Shown piece after piece: positions 9,340 through 16,444 of a stretch of 43,477 nucleotides of DNA. The position numbers were made by a program, and so were the translations under genes. The notes under the pieces were generated by a model. The model was not told the DNA's origin. It was given only the letters and a program-made list of their open reading frames with translations, and ran no database searches. This DNA is from Mesorhizobium metallidurans STM 2683 (GTDB lineage: Bacteria; Pseudomonadota; Alphaproteobacteria; Rhizobiales; Rhizobiaceae). The stretch covers positions 1 through 43,477 of the forward strand of contig NZ_CAUM01000126.1 of NCBI RefSeq assembly GCF_000350085.1, in the 5' to 3' direction. Position 1 is the first letter of the stretch. Each line of letters starts with the position of its first letter.

Positions 9340-9519
9340 TCCTGCTTTCCCGATCGCCTGCCCTGCCTCCGGACCACGAACCGGTCGCCTCTGTCAATTC
9401 GGCTTATGCGATTCCGTTCCGACTGTTCAGCCCAAATCATGCCGGGGCCTGTCCCTACGAACGGGAGCGGTTTGGCCAGCCAGGAGAAATCCGGCTCGAC
9501 CGGTTTTGGCAGCGACCGA

Positions 9520-9948
9520 CTACTTCTTCTCGTAGCCGGTGCGGATCTCCGCCATCGCCTCCTTGATGCGATCGCGCAGGATCTCGACCGATTCGGTGCC
9601 GGACTTCTTGACCAGTTCGGCGACCTCGCCGGCATTCTTCAGCGCGGTTTCGAAGGATTTCCTGGCGAATTCCGTTTGTTTCGTCACCAGCTCCTGCGGA
9701 TTGCCCGGCGTCCGGTAGCTTTGCGCCATGTCGGTGATCTCGCGCAGCGTGTCCTGCAGCATCTCGCGCTGCCTGGACATAAGCGACTGCGCTCCGGCGG
9801 CACTTGCCCTGGCCGACTTTTCCAGGGCTTCGAGGTTTTTGCGATGATGGCTGAGGATCGCCTCGACATCGACGTTCGGCAACTTCAGGTCACGGCCGAA
9901 GCGGCCGAACATGTCCATGAAGGAGTCGGAATCGGGTTGCTTTGCCAT
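9520..9948 (-). CDS. Phasin family protein
   Basis: This 142-residue, highly charged and mostly helical protein has no signal peptide or membrane segment. It contains a heptad-like region around residues 28-75 and the phasin-like core with SYRTPGNPQELVTKQTEFARKS. Phasins coat polyhydroxybutyrate granules. A strong AGGGGAGAG lies before ATG 9948. The C-terminus is Lys-rich. The DUF445 gene lies upstream on the same strand and the MaoC gene downstream. The exact phasin subfamily is not assigned. Confidence 0.85.
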   Translation of the reverse strand: MAKQPDSDSFMDMFGRFGRDLKLPNVDVEAILSHHRKNLEALEKSARASAAGAQSLMSRQREMLQDTLREITDMAQSYRTPGNPQELVTKQTEFARKSFETALKNAGEVAELVKKSGTESVEILRDRIKEAMAEIRTGYEKK

Positions 9949-10064
9949 GATGGTTCTCTCCCCTGTTGCCGCGAATGCGGCACCCGAAGAGAGAAGAATA
10001 GAGCACCGGAGCTTCGCGGTCCATTCGGACAGGCAATGAACGTTTCAAAGCCGTGCGCAGCGCC

Positions 10065-11363
10065 TCAGTTGACGAGAAACAGCCGCTCCGCCGTATAGAG
10101 CACGACGCCGGCAAGGCCGCCGATGACCATGCCGTTGAAACGGATATATTGCAGGTCCCTGCCGATGTTCATCTCGATCAGCCTGGTGAGCTGGGCAAGA
10201 TCCCAGCGCTTGACCTGGTCGGCGATGAATTTCGACACGCCGCTCTTCTGGCTTTCGACGAAGGAGGCCAGCGCCACGATAAAACCCTGGTTCATGTCGG
10301 CCCTGATCTGCGGATCGCCCGCAAGATGGCGGCCAACCTCGACGAACATGTTGGCCAGATGAGCGCGGATCATCGAATTCTCCGCCTTGGCGTCCTGCTC
10401 GATGAACAGGCGCAGACTATCCCACATGTCGCCGGCCAGCGCCTTGAGCTCCGGCCGGGCGAGGAAATCGCGCTTCAGTTTCTCGGCGCGCCTTGCATAT
10501 TGCTTGGATGTCCTCAGCCGCTCGACGAAGCTTTCCACGAAGCGGTCGAATTCGGCGCGCATCGGATGATCGGGATCGGCCCTCACCTCGTCGAGCAGCG
10601 AACCGGCTGACGCGACGATCTTCTTCAGGAGATAGGCATCGGCGCGAAACAGGTTGAACAGCGACGGCAATTCCTCGCGGATCTTCTCGCGCATCGTCGC
10701 CAGCGCCTCTTCATCGCTCAGGAACCGGCCGACCACCTTGGTGAACTCGTCGAACAGTTTCTGATGGCGGCGGTCGTCGGTCAGGGCCGACAGCAATTCG
10801 GCGGCGAGCGGCGCCAGCGGCACCTTTTCGACCTGTTCCAGCATGCGGCTGGTGACGAAGCCGCGCAGACCGGACTGCTCGATTGCCCCCAGCGTCTGAG
10901 GCACCAGACGGCCGACGAACCGCGACAGGCCGGCCGCCCGGTCGGCATCCGACAGCCAATCGGCGACGAGCGCGGAAAAGTCGACCTCGGCGAGCTTTTC
11001 CCGCACCGGTTCCTGCGCCAGGAAATTGACCTCGATGAAGCGGCCGAGATTGTCGGCGATGCGGTTCTGATTTTCAGGAATGATGGCGGTGTGCGGGATC
11101 GGCAGGCCAAGCGGCCGCTTGAACAGCGCCACCACCGCATACCAGTCCGCCAGGCCGCCGATCGTCGCAGCCTCGGCAAAGGCGGCGACAAAACCCAGCC
11201 ACGCAAAGCGGCCCTCGAACGACTTGGCCACCGCAAAGATGACGACGCAGAGCGCTAGTGCAGCCGTAGCGAGAAATTTGGTGCGCCGGAGCGCCGAAAG
11301 CTTGGCGTACGCATCGGCGTCGGACCGGGCGACGGGCGCCAAAGCCTGGGCTGGTTGTGACAT
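10065..11363 (-). CDS. DUF445 membrane protein
   Basis: This 432-residue protein of unknown function belongs to the DUF445 family. It has an N-terminal membrane segment (TKFLATAALALCVVIFAVAK) and a second hydrophobic stretch with GGLADWYAVVALFKRPLG, a family hallmark. A long charged helical middle follows, then a C-terminal membrane anchor (NGMVIGGLAGVVLYTAERLF). AGGAG lies 7 bp before ATG 11363, which is preferred over the open extension to 11426. The role is not known. It is transcribed away from rirA and shares a 291-bp regulatory spacer with it. Confidence 0.88.
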   Translation of the reverse strand: MSQPAQALAPVARSDADAYAKLSALRRTKFLATAALALCVVIFAVAKSFEGRFAWLGFVAAFAEAATIGGLADWYAVVALFKRPLGLPIPHTAIIPENQNRIADNLGRFIEVNFLAQEPVREKLAEVDFSALVADWLSDADRAAGLSRFVGRLVPQTLGAIEQSGLRGFVTSRMLEQVEKVPLAPLAAELLSALTDDRRHQKLFDEFTKVVGRFLSDEEALATMREKIREELPSLFNLFRADAYLLKKIVASAGSLLDEVRADPDHPMRAEFDRFVESFVERLRTSKQYARRAEKLKRDFLARPELKALAGDMWDSLRLFIEQDAKAENSMIRAHLANMFVEVGRHLAGDPQIRADMNQGFIVALASFVESQKSGVSKFIADQVKRWDLAQLTRLIEMNIGRDLQYIRFNGMVIGGLAGVVLYTAERLFLVN

Positions 11364-11466
11364 GGAACCGCTCCTGGTGGATCTCGCGGACTTACTTAGT
11401 AACCCGCCCAGCCGAATGCGCGCCACATTTCATCCCAGCCGTTTTGCGCGGCCGCGCACACAAAGT

Positions 11467-11481
11467 TGACGATAATATTCA
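11467..11481. promoter_or_regulatory. IRO box (RirA operator) upstream of rirA
   Basis: The sequence TGACGATAATATTCA fits TGA-N9-TCA exactly, the core of the iron-responsive operator used by rhizobial RirA. It lies 174 bp before rirA and 104 bp before the divergent DUF445 gene. Autoregulation of rirA is the simplest reading. Confidence 0.65.
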
Positions 11482-11501
11482 ACTATTATGCAGTCCTTGT
11501 C

Positions 11502-11514
11502 TGGAATTATTCCA
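11502..11514. promoter_or_regulatory. ICE-like palindrome, candidate Irr site upstream of rirA
   Basis: TGGAATTATTCCA is a perfect palindrome of two 6-bp arms around one base, equivalently TGGAA-N3-TTCCA. Its geometry matches the iron control element bound by Irr (consensus of the TTAGAA-N3-TTCTAA type), although the outer bases differ. Irr repression of rirA is known in Agrobacterium, which supports the reading. Confidence 0.5.
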
Positions 11515-11535
11515 AGGTATAGGCCATATTCACTG

Positions 11536-11626
11536 ATGTCGCCTAAAGCTGAGCTGCGGTTTTGGGACAACGGCATGGACAAAGACAAGGCCTGAAGCGC
11601 GTCGCTCGTTGACGCGGCGTGTTTAG
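11536..11626. repeat. Dispersed intergenic repeat in the rirA leader
   Basis: Module A (11536-11577) runs from ATGTCGCC to CGGCATGG. It matches the reverse complement of 28026-28095: ATGTCGC and AAAGCT are shared, and the final 19 bases agree at 14 positions. Module B (11591-11616) has CGCGTC (11598-11603) paired with GACGCG (11611-11616), and resembles the element at 4570. The element lies between the operators and the rirA start, so it is probably transcribed as part of the leader. Confidence 0.55.
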
Positions 11627-11654
11627 GGTCGAGCCACTGCTTCGCGAGGACAAA

Positions 11655-12116
11655 ATGCGCCTGACACGCCAGACCAACTACGCCATGCGCATCCTGATGT
11701 ATTGCGCCGCGAACACCGATCGGCTGAGCCGTATCCCAGAGATCGCCGCCGCCTATTCGGTATCCGAGCTTTTTCTGTTCAAGATCCTGCAGCCGCTGGT
11801 CGAGAATGGCCTGGTCGAGACGGTGCGCGGCAGGAACGGCGGCGTCCGGCTCGGCCGTGCAGCCGAGCAGATCAGCCTGTTCGACGTCGTGCGGGTAACC
11901 GAAGAGAGCTTTGCCATGGCGGAATGCTTCGAGAACGATGCCGCCGAATGCCCGCTGGTCGACAGTTGCGCGCTGAATTCGGCGCTGCGCGAGGCGCTCA
12001 ACGCCTTCTTTGCCGTGCTTGAGCGCTATACGATCGCCGACATGGTGGCGGCACGACCGAATGTGCGACACCTGCTCGGCATCGACCTGCTGGAGCGCCG
12101 GGCGCCGGCCGCCTGA
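11655..12116 (+). CDS. rirA: Rrf2-family iron-responsive regulator RirA
   Basis: This 153-residue repressor senses iron through an Fe-S cluster and shuts off iron-uptake genes when iron is plentiful in rhizobia. The start MRLTRQTNYAMRILMYCAAN is the classic RirA N-terminus. The winged helix covers about residues 2-65, with SRIPEIAAAY and RGRNGGVRLG. The three cluster cysteines fall at C91, C99 and C105 in AECFENDAAECPLVDSC. GAGGA lies 4 bp before ATG 11655, so the 12-residue extension to GTG 11619 is not used. It converges with hmuV 6 bp downstream and is surrounded by heme-uptake genes, its expected targets. Confidence 0.96.
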   Translation: MRLTRQTNYAMRILMYCAANTDRLSRIPEIAAAYSVSELFLFKILQPLVENGLVETVRGRNGGVRLGRAAEQISLFDVVRVTEESFAMAECFENDAAECPLVDSCALNSALREALNAFFAVLERYTIADMVAARPNVRHLLGIDLLERRAPAA

Positions 12117-12122
12117 TTTCTG

Positions 12123-12911
12123 TTACGCTGCCGATTGCGGCAGCACGAACGGCATATTCCCCTGCGGCAGCGCGCCGACCTTCAGCCGGCAGCCGAACAC
12201 TTTTTCGATCAGATCGTCGCTCAGCACGTCCTGCGGGGAACCGTTGGCGGCAAGCCTGCCGCGATGCATGACGAAAATGCGGTCGGCATACATGGCCGTC
12301 AGATTGAGGTCGTGCAGGATGGCGACCACGCCGCCGCCCCTTCTGGCGAAATCGCGGGCAATGCCCATGATGATCAGCTGATGCTTGATGTCGAGGCTGG
12401 AAACCGGCTCGTCGAGGAACAGATAGCGCGGCTTGCCGTCGAGCACCGGCGCCCAGACCTGGCAGAGCACGCGGGCAAGCTGCACGCGCTGCTGCTCGCC
12501 GCCCGAAAGCTCCTGGTAGAAACGGCCGGCAAAGCCATCGAGATCGACACGCGACAACGCCCGTTCAGGCAGGTGCTCGTCCTCGCCGGGCAGTACGCCG
12601 GAGCGTCCGCCGACCAGGCCGAGCCTGACGATCTCGCGCACCGTGAAGGGGAAGGACAGCGTCGTCGCCTGTGGCAGCACGGCACGCACTGTCGCAGCCT
12701 CGACCGGTTTCATCGCGGCAAGATCGCGGCCGTTGATGGCGATCTGGCCTGAATAGGCAAGATCGCCTGACAACGCCCTCAGGAAGGTCGTCTTGCCCGA
12801 GCCGTTGGGGCCGACGATCGCCGCGACTTCACCGGGCCGCATGTCGAAATCGACATTGGCGACGATGCGCTTGCCCCCAATCGCCACCGAAACATCCCGC
12901 GCTTCGATCAT
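12123..12911 (-). CDS. hmuV: Heme ABC transporter ATP-binding protein HmuV
   Basis: This 262-residue ATPase energises heme import across the inner membrane. It has Walker A GPNGSGKTTF (K40), the Q-loop VLPQATTLSFPFTV, signature LSGGEQQRVQLARVL, Walker B YLFLDEPVSSLD and the switch histidine in ILHDLNLTAMYAD. LKVGALPQGNMPFVLPQ at the C-terminus is typical of HmuV. Starts at 12911 or 12920 are both possible; 12911 (MIEARDVSV) matches family N-termini. It is the last gene of hemP-hmuSTUV and lies immediately after hmuU. Confidence 0.95.
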   Translation of the reverse strand: MIEARDVSVAIGGKRIVANVDFDMRPGEVAAIVGPNGSGKTTFLRALSGDLAYSGQIAINGRDLAAMKPVEAATVRAVLPQATTLSFPFTVREIVRLGLVGGRSGVLPGEDEHLPERALSRVDLDGFAGRFYQELSGGEQQRVQLARVLCQVWAPVLDGKPRYLFLDEPVSSLDIKHQLIIMGIARDFARRGGGVVAILHDLNLTAMYADRIFVMHRGRLAANGSPQDVLSDDLIEKVFGCRLKVGALPQGNMPFVLPQSAA

Positions 12912-12921
12912 GAAACCCATC

Positions 12922-14025
12922 TCACAGGTCGACGACGCCGCGCTTGCGCAGCAGTATCCAGAGGAAGAACGGCGCGCCGGCGATCGCGGTGACGATGCCG
13001 ATCGGCAGTTCGGCCGGGGCCACGATGGTGCGCGCGACGGCATCGGCCAAAAGCAGCAGGCAGGCGCCGAGCAGCGCTGATGCCGGCAGCAGATAGCGGT
13101 TGTCCGGGCCGATCGCCAGGCGCAGCAAATGCGGCACGACGATGCCGACGAAGCCGATGCCGCCGCTGACGGCGACGGACGCCCCGACCGCAGCCGAAAC
13201 GCCGACGATCGCCGTGTATTTCAGCCTTTGCACCGGGATACCGAGATGGCCGGCGGTGGCTTCGCCGAGCGCCAGTGCATTGAGGCCGCGCGCCAGGAAC
13301 GGCATCGCCGCCAGCGCCAGCACGATGATCGGCCCGACCGAACCGATCTTCTGCCAGGTCGCGCCGGCGAGCGAGCCGAGTTGCCAGAAGGTCAGATCGC
13401 GCAGCTGCCGGTCGTCGGCCATGAAGATAAGGATACCGGTCAGCGCCATGGCGAGCGCCGCCAGCGCGATGCCGGCCAGCAGCATGGTGGCGACCGAGGT
13501 TCGGCCATGCCTGGTGGCGACCTGGTAGAGCACCAGTGTCGTCGCCAGCCCGCCGCAGAATGCCGCCAGCGGCAAGGCAAGCGTGCCCAGCGCCGACGTG
13601 AACGGCGCCAGCACCGTGGCGCCAAGCACGATGACGGCCACCGCGCCAAGGCTCGATCCGGCCGACACGCCGATGAGGCCGGGGTCGGCCAGCGGATTGC
13701 GGAACAGCCCTTGCATGACCGCGCCGGAGACGGCGAGCGCGGCGCCGATCAGCACGCCAAGGATTACGCGCGGCAGACGGATGTCGTAGACGATCAGCCG
13801 GTCGCGGGCGTTCAGCATCTCATTGCCGGGCGCAGCACCCACCAGCCAGTCGTGGACGACACCGACGGCCGACGCATCGGACGCGCCCGATGTCAGCGAC
13901 AACAATACGACAAGGACAAGCCCCAGGCACAAAAACAGGATGACGATGCGGGCGCGTCCCGAACGGTCGCCTTCGGATGCAGTCGCCATAATGCCCGCCG
14001 CACCTGCGATCGATTGATCGGCCAT
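12922..14025 (-). CDS. hmuU: Heme ABC transporter permease HmuU
   Basis: This 367-residue FecCD-family permease forms the heme channel as a homodimer. Family motifs include RLPRVILGVLIGAALAVSGAVMQGLFRNPLADPGLIGVS, spanning the first helices, and GGIGFVGIVVPHLLR with the coupling region. It has several (about ten) hydrophobic helices. The start at 14025 (MADQSIAGAAG) is chosen because it lies 10 bp after the hmuT stop with GAGCGAG upstream. The frame stays open to 14220, but that part lies inside hmuT. It is cotranscribed with hmuT and hmuV. Confidence 0.95.
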   Translation of the reverse strand: MADQSIAGAAGIMATASEGDRSGRARIVILFLCLGLVLVVLLSLTSGASDASAVGVVHDWLVGAAPGNEMLNARDRLIVYDIRLPRVILGVLIGAALAVSGAVMQGLFRNPLADPGLIGVSAGSSLGAVAVIVLGATVLAPFTSALGTLALPLAAFCGGLATTLVLYQVATRHGRTSVATMLLAGIALAALAMALTGILIFMADDRQLRDLTFWQLGSLAGATWQKIGSVGPIIVLALAAMPFLARGLNALALGEATAGHLGIPVQRLKYTAIVGVSAAVGASVAVSGGIGFVGIVVPHLLRLAIGPDNRYLLPASALLGACLLLLADAVARTIVAPAELPIGIVTAIAGAPFFLWILLRKRGVVDL

Positions 14026-14035
14026 CGGCGCTCGC

Positions 14036-14932
14036 TCAGTCCGTGACCTGCCCGCCATAAAGCGAGACGGCAAGATCATGGATGGCGTCGGCCGTGCGCG
14101 GCCCGAAGCCGAGCAGATAGCCGCCATCCATGCGGACCACCTTGCGGGCAACGCCCGCCGGCGTCGATGAAATGGACGGGCTGGCGAACAGCTGGTCGTC
14201 CGACACGGCCGGACCGGCATTGTTCATCATCAGGATCACGTCCGGCTTGGCGGTGATGATAGCCTCGTCGGACAATTGCTTGTAGCCGGAAAAACCGTCG
14301 ATCGCATTGACGCCGCCGGAAAGCTTGATGATGCCGTCGGCGGCGGTCTGACTGCCGGCGGCGAGGATCTTGCCGCCCTGCAAAGACAGGATGAACAGGA
14401 TGCGCTTGCGGTCCTTGATCGAAGCGGTCTGCTTTTCGGCGGCCTTCAGCTTGGCGTCGATCTCGGCTGCCAGCGCATCGGCCTTGGCGTCGGCGCCGAG
14501 CGCCTTGCCGACGATATGGATCTTTTCGAGTATGCCTTCACGATCGTAGCGCTCGGGCACCTCGATGAACGGGATGCTGGTCTTCTTCAGCACATCGACG
14601 GCCTCCTTCGGGCCGCTGCCGTGCAGCGCCAGGATGCCCGACGGATTGACCGAAAGCACACCTTCCGGCGAAAGCTGGCGCATATAGCCGACATCGGGCA
14701 GGCTGAGCGCCGCCTCGGGATAACGGCTGGTCGAATCGCGGGCGACCAGAAGCTTCTGCTCGCCGAGCGCAAAGACGATCTCGGTGATCGAGCCGCCGAT
14801 GGCTGCGATCTTCGAATTGTCGGCAAAGACCGCTGGCTCTTCGGTGGCGTGGGCCGGCAGAAGGGCTGCGAAGGCCAGGGAAAGGCCGACCACCGGCGCA
14901 AGCGCCCGTTTGAAGAAAGAAACCATCGTCAT
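14036..14932 (-). CDS. hmuT: Periplasmic heme-binding protein HmuT
   Basis: This 298-residue cluster A-III substrate-binding protein delivers heme to HmuUV. The signal peptide is MTMVSFFKRALAPVVGLS..., with probable cleavage after PAHA. The mature protein has the family order IAAIGGSITEIVFALGEQ, then YMRQLSPEGVLSV, the long connecting helix, and QTAADGIIKLSGGVNAIDGF. It begins 5 bp after the hmuS stop, with GAGGACG just before the ATG; a second ATG two codons in is also possible. Confidence 0.95.
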   Translation of the reverse strand: MTMVSFFKRALAPVVGLSLAFAALLPAHATEEPAVFADNSKIAAIGGSITEIVFALGEQKLLVARDSTSRYPEAALSLPDVGYMRQLSPEGVLSVNPSGILALHGSGPKEAVDVLKKTSIPFIEVPERYDREGILEKIHIVGKALGADAKADALAAEIDAKLKAAEKQTASIKDRKRILFILSLQGGKILAAGSQTAADGIIKLSGGVNAIDGFSGYKQLSDEAIITAKPDVILMMNNAGPAVSDDQLFASPSISSTPAGVARKVVRMDGGYLLGFGPRTADAIHDLAVSLYGGQVTD

Positions 14933-14937
14933 CGTCC

Positions 14938-15999
14938 TCAGGCCGCGGTCGGGCTTGGAATGCGCGGCAGGTTTTCGGCCAGGAACCGCCAGTCCTCACG
15001 CTCGCTTTCGCCTTCATGGCGCTTGCCGAAGAACTGGATGATCATCTTGCCGTCGGCGCCATAGGCTTCGAGCGAGGTGACATGGCCGTCCTTGGTCGGC
15101 TTGCGCACGGCCCAGACCTCATGGATGTGGTCGGTCCGCAAATGCAGGTGGAAGGTCTCGTCCAGCACGTTGATCCAAGGCCCCATCGGCTTGATCGACT
15201 TGACCGGGCCGGAATGAATCTGGATGCAGCCGCGATTGCCGACAAAGCACATGATCGGCATCTCGCCCTCGGCGGCATGGTGGAACATGGCGCTGACGGC
15301 GTCATTGTCGAGCAGCCAGGCGTAATCCTGGCCGACCATGCGCATCGCCTGGCGGCGGTCGAGCTTCAGCGTCTTCAGCATGCCGAAGAATTGGTGCACG
15401 TCGGTCAGCCGGCTCCAGCGTTCACGCAAATCATCGACGCTTGCCGAAGCGTCCGGAGCCTCGGCCTCGTCTTCGAACCCGCTCCCTGAAACCGCAACGG
15501 TCGGTTCCTGGTTCGGCGATTCGAGCCCAGCAACCAGCTTCTGATAGGCATAGAGGTTGGATGCGGGCCTGAGATGCACCTTGTGCACCGCCTCGCCTGC
15601 GGCATCGAAGAACTGCAGGCTGTGCCTGATGTCACCGCCGTCGCGCTTTTCCACGGCGAAGCCGTGTGCCCAGACTTTCGGGAAGATGCGCAGGTCGATG
15701 TTCTCGCCAAGCACCATGGCATTGTGGTTGCCGGTGACGACCTTGTCGTAGACGCCGATCTTTTCGTGCACCGCGCTTTCGTTACGGGTCAGCGCCATGA
15801 CCTCACCGACAGCCTCCAGCCCGGTCAAAAGGTCGTTGACGCGCGGCTCGACGCGGACGACGCCGTCGCCGCAATGCGCCGCGACCAGTTCGGCCTCCGA
15901 AATGCCGAGCTGGACGGCGAGATCGCGCTCGCGCATCTTCGGATTGTCCGCCCGCGCCCGCCGGATTTCATGCGGGGCGGGTTTTACGCGCTGGTCCAT
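14938..15999 (-). CDS. hmuS: Hemin-degrading factor / heme chaperone HmuS
   Basis: This 353-residue cytoplasmic protein of the HemS/HmuS/ChuS family consists of two similar halves: residues about 30-165, with EKIGVYDKVVTGNHNAMVLG, and about 195-340, with VHQFFGMLKTLKLDRRQAMR. It binds imported heme and is reported in different family members as a chaperone or a heme-degrading enzyme. The acidic, Ser-rich linker (FEDEAEAPDASASVDD) separates the halves. It lies 38 bp after hemP and 5 bp before hmuT in one operon. HmuQ, encoded elsewhere in this island, is the better candidate for ring opening. Confidence 0.95.
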   Translation of the reverse strand: MDQRVKPAPHEIRRARADNPKMRERDLAVQLGISEAELVAAHCGDGVVRVEPRVNDLLTGLEAVGEVMALTRNESAVHEKIGVYDKVVTGNHNAMVLGENIDLRIFPKVWAHGFAVEKRDGGDIRHSLQFFDAAGEAVHKVHLRPASNLYAYQKLVAGLESPNQEPTVAVSGSGFEDEAEAPDASASVDDLRERWSRLTDVHQFFGMLKTLKLDRRQAMRMVGQDYAWLLDNDAVSAMFHHAAEGEMPIMCFVGNRGCIQIHSGPVKSIKPMGPWINVLDETFHLHLRTDHIHEVWAVRKPTKDGHVTSLEAYGADGKMIIQFFGKRHEGESEREDWRFLAENLPRIPSPTAA

Positions 16000-16037
16000 G
16001 TCTTAACACCTGATTGTCTTACCCATTCGCCTCGGGT

Positions 16038-16244
16038 CTACTTGTTGAGGATCAGCTTGCCCTGGCGGGTGATCTTCAGCCGGTAGAGCGCGCCATGGTG
16101 CTCGATGCCGATCTCGTGCTCGCCCTGGAACAGCGTGTTGCTGGAGAGCGTCCTCACGGCAAGCGGGACCCGGTCGAAACGAGCCGGATTGTCGTCGGAA
16201 CGGCGGACGCGATAGCGAAAGTCACTGGGATTGTGCGTGTTCAT
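16038..16244 (-). CDS. hemP: Hemin uptake protein HemP
   Basis: This 68-residue protein is the first gene of the heme operon. It carries the HemP core: LFQGEHEIGIEHHGALYR, then LKITRQGKLILNK at the C-terminus. In several proteobacteria HemP (HmuP) is required for expression or activity of the heme receptor, and HmuP has been described as a coactivator acting with Irr in Bradyrhizobium. An AAGGGA lies before ATG 16244. The divergent receptor gene begins 200 bp away with an IRO box between them. Confidence 0.93.
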   Translation of the reverse strand: MNTHNPSDFRYRVRRSDDNPARFDRVPLAVRTLSSNTLFQGEHEIGIEHHGALYRLKITRQGKLILNK

Positions 16245-16308
16245 TGGATCGATCCCTTTCCTGTGCCGGGCGTCTGGCTAGGCGTTGCGTAGATGCCGAT
16301 TCATTTCT

Positions 16309-16323
16309 TGACTTGAATAATCA
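16309..16323. promoter_or_regulatory. IRO box between hemP and the heme receptor gene
   Basis: TGACTTGAATAATCA is an exact TGA-N9-TCA iron-responsive operator. It lies 65 bp before hemP and 122 bp before the divergent receptor start, so one bound RirA could repress both transcripts. Confidence 0.65.
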
Positions 16324-16444
16324 TGTTTACTAGTCAGTGCAATACCGGAGTAAGTGAGTCAACATTTAAGACGCCGGACACGATCAAAAATGCCAGCGAG
16401 CGCCAAGCCAGCCAGCATCGAACCTGGATTTTTGGAGTTGGGGC

